Positions 32,314 through 42,900 of a stretch of 64,000 nucleotides of DNA are shown piece by piece. Source of the stretch: Astrothelium macrocarpum. Taxonomy: Eukaryota; Ascomycota; Dothideomycetes; Trypetheliales; Trypetheliaceae. The position numbers were made by a program, and so were the translations under genes. A model generated the notes under the pieces. The model was not told the origin of the DNA, did no database searches, and saw nothing but the letters and a program-made list of their open reading frames with translations. The stretch is taken from contig JAGEMR010000009.1 of NCBI GenBank assembly GCA_021030915.1, positions 310,001-374,000 of the forward strand, given 5' to 3'. Position 1 is the first letter of the stretch. Each line of letters begins with the position of its first letter.

Positions 32314-33682
32314 AGCCGAAGACTAAGTTCCTATTGTGATGAATATTCTTCCCATCAGATCAAATCATGCATGGAATGTCCCGGCAGAAAAATGCCCGAA
32401 GTCTTGTATACCTGTGGTCGATCAAACCCATAAACAAATTGAAGAAGTAGCCTTGATATTTAGCACAAAATGATGGAATTGGTGTAGAAGGTGTATTGTA
32501 AGTATTTAGGTTACGAAGGCAGGAAGGGTAGCGAGAAAGATCAATGCTAATCCTTTTCGGTGCCTCCGCCTCGGTGACACAAGGAATGTCAGCTTCGCAC
32601 CAGCGCTTATAACGTTCCATCACGCTGCTTGTTTCAGACATCTCTTTCTAGAAAAATGTCCGCCTTGTAAAACTACATCAAAGCGACGCACACATACCGG
32701 TCGTTGGGGATCTATACTTATTTAGTGTTGAAGGAAGCTTCTCTGAGGTTTGGTAGCCATTACCCATTTAGTACTAGCTCGTTACGTACATAGCCGTCTC
32801 TTCCTCCTCCGGAGCACTTAGACTTCAATAATTCTTCATGAGATCACCACACAACTTCAATACCCACCGGTTCACGGAGACCTATATCTATTCGGGTCTT
32901 CATCCGGATGTATAGAGCTTTCTTTTCTGAACGTCGCCTTTTAAGATAATCTGCCTTACTCCTTACTTTGCTATGGATCATCGCTGAATTCTGGCTTATT
33001 GCCTTGAACGCCACAGTAAATCCCGAATACAGGACGATTGATACCAAGGCGCGAAAGTGGCATCGCGTTGACAACGAACGGAAATTGTTTAAAATGATGA
33101 TCAGCGTTGTTTCATCGGCGTAGATGCATCAGGCCCCAAAAGTGCTGATTAAAGACCTTTCTTTTTCCTAGTAAAGATCAAAGATGAGCCTGTAGAACTG
33201 CATCTTAATCAGCTGCAATCAGCCGGGATTACTCGTTTGCGCCTTGCAGCTGGCCGTGTTTAGGAATGTTGGTTACACTGTCAACTCTTCGAACATCCAT
33301 TGGGCTATTCCTGCCAGCCTCGGTTTTCTACTAGGTATTTAAACGTGCCACAACATCTATTTCGAAGCGCTTCAATGTTTCGTCTTCTTCTACTACTATT
33401 TAAGGGAGTGCAAAGCAGCTCTAGCAGTACTAATCATTCATTAAGTTTTCTGTTTTCCCTAGTATTGTCAGCCCACATAGTACCTTCAGCATCGGAGCTG
33501 ATCCGGCCAATCGCTCATTTCTCAAACCCTCCTCTTTAAAGAGCCCTATTTCTTCACTAAACTTTCATGTTTTTGCTTCTTTTAGCGCCGTCAAGCATTT
33601 GATAGTTGACATAATACCCTCAAGAGATCCAGTCTCATACATTTCACTGTCTGTAGCAGAGACTCATTAGCGCTACTGTAAA
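32314..33682. other. intergenic between arrestin-like and secreted protein genes
   Basis: 1.37 kb of divergent promoter sequence. A 93-codon minus-strand frame (32360-32641, starting MSETSSVMERYKRWC) has somewhat protein-like composition but no domain, and is left unannotated. Confidence 0.4.
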
Positions 33683-34777
33683 ATGAGATACTCCACAGCG
33701 ACTATGAGCGCTATGGTTTCCTTTGCTACCGCAGGTCTGCTTCAGCCTACCTTACTTGCTCGAAACAACTCGTCTATAAGTCTTCTATCGGCTGCCTCGG
33801 GAAAAGACTCTTCAGTTACGCCTGTCAGCGGATGCTGGCGTTACGCAGATCCAGACAATAATGGCGCCTCTGGCTGTCAATGCCCTGGATATTCCGGACT
33901 TTTACCAACGCTCAAAGGCAATTCATCCTGTGGATATACAGCGATCACAGGCAGTCCTGCCACTCCCACTGCAACTTGGACGACGCCTGTCCAATCCACT
34001 GGCGCGGTGAGCGGATTTCCATTCACCACAACGGTGGCAAATAGCGCCGTTGTAGCTTATGAATCGTCTACCAGAGTCAACAACGGTGGCTCCCTCTACG
34101 GCTCATCAACCACTGTAACAGGTGGAACATCTTTGAACATGCAGCAAGACCCCACAGCCAGTGTGAATGCAGGGACCATGTCTGGAGACGCTTTATATAC
34201 AGCAGTATCAAACTCCATAGCCTCTGCATGTCCGACCCCAACAGGCGCCGTTACGGGTTGCAAAAACGTTTCTTCGATCGAGGGCATCTCATACCTCGAC
34301 TCCGATGCCGCCCTCCAGTCAGACGGTGAACTAGTGATCGACCTTCCAATTGTCAAGTACAGCAGTGCCACCGCTCGCGAATATATGATCCGATCTATCG
34401 CAGCGCTGGTCAACGCCACAACGCTCAATTCAACCAATGCCAATACGGTTACATCCCATGACCCGAATGCTGGAAACCCGTACGGCATAACGCCCCTAAA
34501 TGATCCGCCTATCACTTTTTACAATGCTCCCGCCGTAATCTTGTCTCAATTCACTGATGCAGGCAATAATCAAGAAACGCAGACAATGCTGTTCGAGATG
34601 TCATTAGCAGAGCCGGATCAAGGTGGTGGCTACGGCTGTGGAATGGGTGCGCTCGCTTTTGATGCAATTGGATTACTTGTGTTAATTCCAGGTTTGCAAT
34701 GGATTGGTCTTATTGATGCTCCCGTTGCGGCAGGAATGTCAGCGATATGTCTGGCTATTGACGCGGCGGGTAATTGA
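33683..34777 (+). CDS. predicted secreted protein of unknown function
   Basis: 364 residues from one exon. The N-terminus is a signal peptide type (MRYSTATMSAMVSFATAGLL) with small residues after the core. A Cys-containing motif follows (SGCWRYADPDNNGASGCQCP, GNSSCGYTAI), then a Ser/Thr/Gly-rich middle with many N-glycosylation sequons, and a folded-looking part (SSIEGISYLDSDAALQSDGE, AREYMIRSIAALVNATTLN). The C-terminus is hydrophobic (IGLLVLIPGLQWIGLIDAP), possibly buried strands or a membrane/GPI-type tail, but lacks a clean hydrophilic spacer. No enzymatic family recognised. Secretion is inferred from the leader. Confidence 0.68.
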   Translation: MRYSTATMSAMVSFATAGLLQPTLLARNNSSISLLSAASGKDSSVTPVSGCWRYADPDNNGASGCQCPGYSGLLPTLKGNSSCGYTAITGSPATPTATWTTPVQSTGAVSGFPFTTTVANSAVVAYESSTRVNNGGSLYGSSTTVTGGTSLNMQQDPTASVNAGTMSGDALYTAVSNSIASACPTPTGAVTGCKNVSSIEGISYLDSDAALQSDGELVIDLPIVKYSSATAREYMIRSIAALVNATTLNSTNANTVTSHDPNAGNPYGITPLNDPPITFYNAPAVILSQFTDAGNNQETQTMLFEMSLAEPDQGGGYGCGMGALAFDAIGLLVLIPGLQWIGLIDAPVAAGMSAICLAIDAAGN

Positions 34778-36245
34778 TTAGATGAGACATTTTCTGATCG
34801 ATAGAACTGTGACCGATTTGGCTTATGTATACTATGGTATACGCACATCCCCGCGGGGGTCGCGCTTGTTGACCGTAAATCAGTCTTGCTAAGGGTTTTC
34901 CCAACCTGCTCAACTGCGCACTCAGCCTCGCACAAGTTCCATCAGCCACTGCTCCTCCTAATCACCAATTGCTCGCCTTGCTACTCACCCTTTTGATCAG
35001 GGTAATTTGCAAGGTCAAGGATACGCTTATAACGGCTGACCTAAAACAATGGTTGTTATTGTCTCATCTGTTTTCCAAATCTCTTCCGTCTAATGTGCAA
35101 TCAGACGTACCCGCCTTACCCCTACCGCTAAGGTCCAGACATGGTGACACGGCAGGATCGCAAGGCTGGGGACAATTTTCAGACTGGCCAACATTTTACT
35201 TTCCCCAGTCTTCTTAAATCTCTTTTTAAAGCAACCATTATTTCGCCTCACATATGTAAGGTCCACCGGATGCTCTCAACGGCACGTAACTCCATTTGTT
35301 CGAGAACAGAAGATCTGTGGTCTCATGGAGAGCATGTTAGTTGGTCTCTACATCCCGATGTGCTGGGCTACGGCGTAAGATATGATCAGAGTCATTCAAC
35401 AGGACAGTCCTAAAAATCCAATTTGTATGTTGTGATAGGCTACACCTCCCCTGCTTTCTTTTCAGTGCTCTTTGTCGTTGGTCATTACTCTGTCAAATTC
35501 CGACCAAAACTTGATCCGTTTCAGAAACTTGTTAAAGGATTCCCTCTACAATCATCTCCCTCACTTTGTCCGATTTCTATCAATGAGTTGGTGCTCACTC
35601 TCTTCCCCCAAACGATGGGCTAGAATGTGCACGGTGCTGGAGCATGCTAGCGAACAGGAGTTCCAGTCAGAGAAGACTCTAATCAAGGTACACAATCCAG
35701 CTCAGGTCCGTCAATGTATTCGGCTGCTGAGCAATAATTGTGCTTGTCAAGCATTGACGACATTCATATTGTCATGTGCTACGTGCTTTTGATTGCCGCT
35801 TAATTGCTCGCTTAAATTGCTTTGTCTGAGGGCGTGATTCGAGTAAAAACCATAGACTGGTTATAGTCCTTCATTGTGCTCCTTCTGTGTTCAAAGCTAG
35901 TTCGGGTTGCTCACTATGTCTGTTCGAACGACATACTGAACATCTGATTGGGTGACTGAAGTTTTGTAGCTAAGGTACCTTATGTAAGCGCTTGGTCGAA
36001 CATTTACTCAATCAGTGACGTCATTGGCTTCTTAGCCATCTGGTGAACAATTGCTATGCAGATTAGTTGATGTTGGTATTGATGTATGCGAGCCATTCTT
36101 GGATCCTCGTCTCGGACTTTGCTTTTTGGTTAAACGGCCGATCATGGGCATCTACCCCAAGCAATAAATAGCTAACCACGCTCCTGCTTGGACGAATATC
36201 ACTGTACCTGGAGCGCTCCTTGCTACCTTCCATCCAAGCCAAGTT
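34778..36245. other. intergenic, no supported gene
   Basis: 1.47 kb. Several frames of 60-106 codons on the plus strand (34969-35792) lack domains and shared splice logic. It includes the promoter of the acetyltransferase gene. Confidence 0.4.
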
Positions 36246-37045
36246 ATGGAGTCCTATACCCTCAAAGAGGTCACCACCAAAGAAGAATTCTGGCTTGCTT
36301 TTGACGTGATTTGGACCACCTTTTACAATCCCTATCTTCCTTACATTTCAATTTTTATGCCGGTTTTCGGGCCTACATCTGCCGACCGCGATGATGCTAT
36401 AACAAAATCCAAAGAGCGATACTGGGCGGAACACACCTCTACTCCCGCCAGCCATTGGTTTTCAGTCACACATAAACCCAGTGGACAAGTTGTTGGAGCC
36501 GCACAATGGGTTCTGTTTGAAAGCAATCCTTTCGCCAACGGCCCGCCTGACTTGACGGCTATATGGTGGCCAGAAGGTGAAGGGCGGGAATTTTGTACGC
36601 GTGCTTTAAAACAGGTATTCGGCTATCGAATACAGTGGATGCGGCGTCCACATACAGGTCCGTGCTCTGTTTTCGACTTCTCTTCTTGCTCCGCACATTG
36701 ACATGCACTTTGCTAGCTCTCAACATCATGGGCGTGGATCCGGCTCATAAGTCTCGCGGCGTGGGTCGTATGCTGATGGACTGGGGCGTCGACAAGGCCA
36801 ACGAGCTCAACATCGAGAGCGTGCTTGAAGCTAGCGAGGCGGGCCGATTGCTGTACGCGAAGTATGGCTATGGCGTGCTGCAGCGACGGGCGCTCGACAC
36901 GACAAGGCCGGACGCGGAGACCAGTCCTATGTGGCGGAAACTGCAGCACGAGTTGGGGCCGTTTACGTGGTATGTAATGTGGCGGCCGGCCGGAGGGGCG
37001 TTTGTGGAAGGTCAGACTGCACTGCCGTGGGAGAAGCTGGAGTGA
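36246..37045 (+). CDS. GNAT family N-acetyltransferase
   Basis: Transfers an acetyl group from acetyl-CoA to an amine. Exons 36246-36657 and 36717-37045 join (phase 1) to give 246 residues. N-terminal part: MESYTLKEVTTKEEFWLAFD and HWFSVTHKPSGQVVGAAQWV, the first GNAT strands. Intron removal produces ALNIMGVDPAHKSRGVGRML, the acetyl-CoA binding motif A (here SRGVGRM, matching R/Q-x-x-G-x-G/A), followed by the helix WGVDKANEL and motif B region (LEASEAGRLLYAKYGYGVLQ). Such GNATs are abundant in Pezizomycotina, usually unassigned. It lies 0.6 kb from the RiPP precursor, so a tailoring role is possible, but nothing specific ties it to that cluster. Confidence 0.8.
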
Positions 37046-37650
37046 GAAGAGTAAATGGTGAAGCAAAGTGGACGGTACGTGATAAGGAAATGGGGGCCAA
37101 TCGGTCGATTTGCGAGACCGCTACAATAGTCCTTGGAAATTCGCATGTCTGATGGTCATGATGTAGCCTGGTGCATCGGTGGTGCATTGCAAGTAGTTTT
37201 TAGCACGCGCGGGGTGAATAAATTAGCGAGCGTCTTGGAAGATGCCTGTTCGTCGCTAGATGCGGAATCTGACACCTGCGCTCGCTTTACACATTGGTTC
37301 CTGCAACTATTCATCTTAAAGGGATCTGTTAAGAATCTGGGTTTTTGTTTGTACTGTGGCGCGCTAAGTGTGCGCCGTGGCTTATGGCCGTTGAGCTTTC
37401 AAAAACGAAGATGCGTCCGCGGCACGAAACTCTCTGCACAAGCGCAAGCCACCGAATTATCCCTCGCACTTCATAGTACAGGGCTCGGGAACGTCAGAAT
37501 TTGGCATATGTCATTTTAGAATTCATTTGCAGATGTCCGCCTATGGAACCAGTCACATGCCGTCGACATGTTCGCTGGTGCGAGTCCTCATTCCCCACAA
37601 TACAGCACCTACGCCTTATTGGTCTCAGATACATTGGGGAGTCTCTCTTC
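37046..37650. other. convergent intergenic between GNAT and RiPP precursor
   Basis: 605 bp. A 128-codon plus-strand frame (37133-37519) shows no domain or signal and is not called. It holds both 3' UTRs. Confidence 0.4.
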
Positions 37651-38080
37651 TCACACCGCTGCCTTAACGTTTTCAGGCTCATCAGGGACATAGACCTCGA
37701 TTATATTCGGCAGATAAGTGCTGTCGGCACCTTCCTCTACAGCTCTCGCATTGACACTTGCTTTTTCAGGTTCGTCAGGGACATAGACCTCAATGATGTT
37801 TGGTAGATAAGTGCTGCTGGCGCCTTCGTCTGCCGCTCTTGCCTTGACATTCACGTTCTCGGGCTCATCGGGGACGTAGACTTCGATTATGTTAGGGAGA
37901 AACGTGGTATCATCAGTTCGGGCTACGACTCTTTCCTTCTCTGACTCGCTTAGACTGCCTATGCCATGTAAGCAATGAGACAAGATATTACAACAACGCA
38001 AGCATACCGCTTTTGACAGGCAGACCGGAGATCAGAGGTGCAAAGAGGATCAGAGACAGCTGAATGGTGGTGAACTGCAT
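37651..38080 (-). CDS. RiPP precursor candidate with three LPNIIEVYVPDEPE repeats
   Basis: Two exons (38080-38008, 37958-37651; 49-bp intron GTATGC..GGCATAG) encode 126 residues. The leader MQFTTIQLSLILFAPLISG is a strong signal peptide, followed by LPVKSGSLSESEKERVVAR. Then come three tandem units of 93-bp DNA period, each carrying the identical 14-mer LPNIIEVYVPDEPE between variable acidic spacers (TDDTTF, AADEGASSTY, AVEEGADSTY). Each unit begins after an Arg (VVAR, VKAR, VNAR). This architecture, next to two UstYa oxidases, matches ustiloxin, phomopsin and asperipin precursors (dikaritins), in which repeated cores with an aromatic residue are excised in the secretory path and macrocyclised. 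The core has one Tyr, plus Tyr/Phe just before it. Unlike known cases there is no KR/RR Kex2 site, so the cleavage rule is unknown. Alternative: a repeat-containing cell-wall protein. Confidence 0.72.
37669..37906 (-). repeat. 93-bp tandem repeat, three units, in precursor gene
   Basis: Equivalent positions of the three copies of the core-coding block lie exactly 93 bp apart (for example 37681, 37774 and 37867). Within the 42-bp core-coding part, copies differ at 7 to 11 positions pairwise, and every difference is synonymous. Confidence 0.85.
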
Positions 38081-38836
38081 CGTTGAAAATTCCAGGTGAG
38101 AATGGAGAAAAGGATCGAGAATGCTAATAGTATATCGGTTGCGTCTTGGTAATCCAGTAATAGCAGTGCAATGAACGAAGAGCCAAAGTTCGAGAAGCGT
38201 TTGACTTAATGATCTTTATGCCCTCTGCTAGCGTCGTCAGTCTCTTATATTAACGCACGTTTGCGGATACAATCGATCGTAGATCTCACGTCCTGAGCCT
38301 TCCCTCTGCAGAGACTTCACAAGTTAGTATAGCGTCGAGACCAGCTCCATTGCACTTCCCGCAAAACGCTCTGCATGCATGGCTAGGAGAGAATGCAGGA
38401 TCGCAACTTGCGCCTATTACAAGCTCACGTTGCAAAATGTTCTCTGAGCATTGATCCTTAAACTGACTAGTGACGCTAGCCATAACTGGTGCCGCAGCCT
38501 GGACCTTAGAAGTCAAAGCCAGGGGGACCCCTTGTCATGTATTCTCGCGTCTGGACTTTGCTCTATAGCGGTACCGATTCAGCACGCTTGCGCTGTAGTC
38601 ATGTCACAGACACTGGCCTAATGCATGTATGTCCTGGTTCCGGCTAACGACCTCATTGCACAAGAGACGTCCATGGGAAGATTCTGGACGGGAACCTCCA
38701 GTCCTTGCCTGTACGTTGAAGTGGATTGTAGACGACTGAGCACTCGTCCTGGTTTCTCCATGTTCCCATCTTTTTCCAACCCCCCATTCCTTTCCAACAC
38801 TGTTGCTTCCACGACCAGTGTCGTTGCCATACAGTA
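38081..38836. promoter_or_regulatory. divergent promoter region RiPP precursor / ustYa homologue 1
   Basis: 756 bp between divergent start codons; shared control of precursor and oxidase is plausible. It also contains the Cys-rich frame described separately on the minus strand. Confidence 0.45.
38286..38480 (-). CDS. small six-cysteine open frame, uncertain
   Basis: From ATG at about 38480 the frame reads MASVTSQFKDQCSENILQRE, then GASCDPAFSPSHACRAFCGK and CNGAGLDAILTC, ending at 38286: 64 residues with six cysteines, C-x15-C-x9-C-x3-C-x2-C-x12-C. Upstream in the same frame (LALTSKVQAAAPV) looks like the end of a signal peptide, but a stop closes the frame and I found no first exon with a leader. 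It could be a small secreted Cys-rich protein with a missing exon, or chance. Confidence 0.22.
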   Translation of the reverse strand, partial: ASVTSQFKDQCSENILQRELVIGASCDPAFSPSHACRAFCGKCNGAGLDAILTCEVSAEGRLRT

Positions 38837-39918
38837 ATGACCACGGATAAAGTCATTTATAAGACTGTAGCGTCCTATGATGAAGAAGCAAACGAATCGG
38901 ATGAAGATCTCAAGGGGGCTCTCACAGCACGTGCTTTGAACTCAAAATTAGATTCATTTCGAGTGCGGACATTGCTGCCCTGGCTCGCACACCTTCTTCT
39001 GTTTTCTGCGTCGCTATTCTTGTTCATCACCTCCCAGAGACAGGCACCTCAATCTCGAGGCGATGACTCGCTTTTCTCAAATCTGAGTACGCATCGCTTA
39101 TTTTTTTTTTTACCTGCCTCTCCACTGACCTTTATAGTTGGTGACAATAAGCGTTTTAATGTTCGTTTCGACGGCACCACAGGGCCGGGCGGGCTATACA
39201 AAGGCCCACCCAATCCTAAGCTTGACGAAGCATGGGAAAAAATCTTTAAGAGTATGCTCTCATTTTATTGACACGACGCGTCAACCTTGGTCAGTCTTCG
39301 GCTAATCGGATGATGCTACCAGTCGGAATCATTTCAGTCTCTCAATCGGAATTCGATTTGCTCAACGCATCAAGATACGCAGTCCAGCATCCACCCGAGA
39401 TAGGCGGCGGGTACATGGCTCTCCCAGAATTTGTGCATCAGATGCACTGTCTCGTAAGACCACGTCGTGTAATACGAGCACCAGAATCTGATCATTGCCG
39501 GCCATAGAATATGCTTTTCAAGCATGCTTATTCGGATTATTATGTCGAAGAGTGGCAAGCGTATGAAGAAGATAAGGAAGCTTGGTTCAGACATATCAGT
39601 AAGCATCTCTGTCAAGCTAATAGATTGCAAGCATTGCTGATAGAGTCAGACCATTGCACTGAAGGTTTGCGACAAAAGATATTTTGTGACGCGGACATGA
39701 ACCTCATAACTTACAATTGGGTGCGTGGATATTCAACACCAATGCCCAATTTTAATGTGCAGCATACTTGTCGGAACTTTGATGCCGCGCTTAAGTGGAC
39801 GCTGGAGAGGCAGGTTGATCCCAAAAACCTCAAAGGAAACAACATAACGCGTCCAGTCGGTGAAACCGTAGTGGAGTACGATATACAACCACCCTTTGAT
39901 CCGTACGTGGATCATTGA
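38837..39918 (+). CDS. UstYa-like (DUF3328) oxidase 1
   Basis: UstYa-family proteins are copper-dependent oxidases that cyclise or hydroxylate fungal RiPP cores. Five exons (38837-39086, 39138-39251, 39323-39453, 39508-39598, 39650-39918) give 284 residues in a consistent frame. An acidic cytosolic N-terminus leads into one membrane helix (~46-66, LLPWLAHLLLFSASLFLFIT), the type II topology of this family. The lumenal domain has GLYKGPPNPKLDEAWEKIFK, then GGGYMALPEFVHQMHCL and HINHCTEGLRQKIFCDAD. Both HxxHC motifs, HQMHC (160-164) and HINHC (194-198), are intact; the second exists only when the last intron ends at 39649. It continues with NLITYNWV and ends PPFDPYVDH. It is divergent from the precursor gene and convergent with the ABC exporter, only 48 bp away. 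Confidence 0.86.
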
Positions 39919-39966
39919 GTTGAAGAGAGTCTGTCGTTATTGTTCTTTAAAATCTTCCAAAACTTT

Positions 39967-42900
39967 CTAGAGTGCAGCAGTGCTTAAGCTCTGGGCTTTG
40001 CACATAGCCCAGTAAGTCCCTCGAGCGTGTAAAAGCTCCTCATGTGTGCCTTCCTCTTTCACAGTGCCTTCGACAAGCACATAGATTTTATCTGCATTTT
40101 TGATTGTCGAAAGACGATGCGCCACTGTGATGGTGCTTCTTCCTTTTGCTGCTTTCTTCAGAGTCTCTAAGATAACCCGCTCTCCATCAGTATCCAGCGC
40201 GCTTGTGGCTTCATCGAGAAGTAGTAATGATGGATTGCGAATGAGAGCTCGCGCGATAGCAAGACGCTGTCTTTGACCACCACTGAATTGTGATCCTTTA
40301 CCGCCACATTGGGTATTGTAGCCGTCCGGTAGAGATGTGATAAAATCGTGGATGTTTGCGTCTTTACAGATTTGTACAAGCTGATCCTCTGTAACTTTGC
40401 TCTCATCTTCGATGCCAAACAATATGTTCTCACGCACAGTACCCTGGAATAGAACGGTCTGCTGACCTACAACAGAAACGCGTGAACGATAGTCGTCCAC
40501 TGTCAAGGTTGCCAGAGGCACTCCATTGACATGAATGGCGCCAGTCGAGACGTCATAGAGTCTCAAGAGCAAAGAGACTATTGTGGATTTTCCCGAGCCT
40601 GAGGGTCCTACGAGAGCAATATTTTGTCCAGGCCGGACGCTGATATTGACATCTCTCAGCACTGATGCTTGTAAACGAGTGCTATACCTAAAGCCGACGT
40701 CTTGGAATTCGACAGAGCTACCAAGAGACTGTTCGGGGACTGGGAACCCCTGTGAGCCATTGATCGTCGGTCGGATCGCGCGAAGCTGTATGATCTGGTT
40801 GGCTGCTTCTTGCGCTTTGACAATGCTATTGGTCTTGCTGAATACAGTACCGGCTGCATCACCACCAGAGGTAATTGCATTGTAGACAAGGAGGAGCTGG
40901 AAAGTACTAATATCCCGATAAGCCAAGAGTCCACCTCCATACCAGAAAACCAGTGCTGAGCCTAAAAGCTTTGCGCTTTGTGTTAATGCGAACAACGCCA
41001 TGTTTGGTAGAAGACTGCGATGAGCTCTTCCCAATGGTCCGGACAGACCACTGTCGAATACAGCGCAGACGTACTTTTCCATACACAGAGAAGATACCGT
41101 TTTGATGGAACCAATCGCTTCCGAAGCAATGCGCGCAGCCTCATGATATTGAGCAGTGTTGCGGTACTGAATCTTAGCCACAATTTTAATCCTCAGCCAC
41201 CCTGACGCTAATATAATGGGGAGGCTCCCGAATATAGCGACTAACGAAATCTTCCAGGCAATCACAAGGGAAAGTATCCAACAAGAAATCAGGTTGACAA
41301 CAATCTGGATTATAGAGCCAAGTGTAGTGGCGAGGAAACCCTCGAGCTGGTTTGTTTGCGCAACGAGCTTACCAGTCAGCGCACCCGACGAGTTGGATTT
41401 GTTGTTGAAAAACGTTATATCCTGTGCAAGCAAAGTGGCAAAATAGTCGGAACGGTACCGACGAAGTGTCAGGATGCCCAGAAGAGTGAAGAATATGCCC
41501 ATTCCTATAGTCCCAATACACATACCTATTGCGAGGACAAAATAGATCAAGGCCCAGAATGACCCATATACCTGTAGATTATTCCCGTTGTATTGGAACA
41601 CTGAAATGGCCTTGGCAAAGGCAATTGCAAGCCCAGGAAATACAGCGCCGGTCAGGAAACAAGTTAGCGTGCCAAGAGCAAGCAGTCCGCGCATAGATTT
41701 ATGCTCATTAAACATTATCCATAGACAGCTAACAAAGGAAAGCCTTTCTTTTGGTAGAAATTGGACTTGCTGTGTTGACTCTAAAGACGCACTCTTTGCT
41801 TCCTTGTCTTCGTCTGCGTAGGCTACCTTTGCATCTGATTTTGGTACCTTTTGCAGGGGGTCAAGAGGGGTGACAGTGTCGTCATCGAAGAACTGGCGGT
41901 TGAGGTCTTGAGCTTGCACCAGGCGAGCATAAGCTCCCTCCTTCTCCAACAAGTCGTGATGAGTTCCTTGTTCTACTACTTGTCCATGGTGAAGGAGGAC
42001 AATCTTGTCAGCATTCCTGACAGTAGAGAGCTTGTGTGCAATGACTACAGTTGTTCGGTCCTTGGAGACACGATCTAGCGCTACCTGCACCAGTGCCTCG
42101 CCTTCCGGGTCGAGCGCAGCAGTAGCCTCGTCCAAGAGCAAGATGCAAGGGCGAGCAACTATAGCCCGTGCAATAGCAATCCTTTGCTTCTGTCCACCAC
42201 TCAGTTGAATACCTCTTTCGCCAATTGTAGTCTGGTATCCTAAAGGTAGCTGCCGTATGAATTCGTCAATATTCGCATCGATACAGGCCTGATATACAAG
42301 TTCCTGTACTTCCGTGTCTGAACATTCTAACGTAGTCCCATGGAGACCATGTGCAACGTTTTGCATGATTGTGTCGTTGAACAAGAACGGCTCCTGCAAT
42401 TTGTAAGCTATCTTTGATGTTCACAACGCAGCTTGCATGAGGCGTACTTGTTGCACCAACCCTATTTGGCCTCTCATCCACCTTAGATTTAGCGCATCTA
42501 CGTTCGTACCATCAAGCACAATCTTTCCAGACGAACACAAATACCACCTTTCAATTAAGCTCACAATACTGGTTTTGCCGCTTCCGCTTGGTCCGATAAG
42601 AGCAGTTGTTTTGCCTTCTTCCAAGGTAAGGCTTAGGTTGGAGAGTACCTGGACGTTTGGGCGCGAGGGATACGAAAAGTTGACCGTTTGAAGCTCAATC
42701 CGACCAGAACACTTAGTTGGCTGTAGTCCGCTTGTGTCGAACGGATCATTTTGTGATTCTCGCACCATGATAGTGTGGAGGCGTTTCAATGCTACTCTTG
42801 CTTTGGTAATCTGGGACCATGATGGTAACAGATTCAGTAATGCGGCAGTGGCCTGGTTAATGCACAGAATAACGCTAAGACGTGTGAGTTGTATGTTTAC

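Noticed and set aside
36611..36635. 21-bp GT..AG segment in the GNAT first exon as an intron
   Set aside because: Too short for splicing, and the unspliced frame is continuous.
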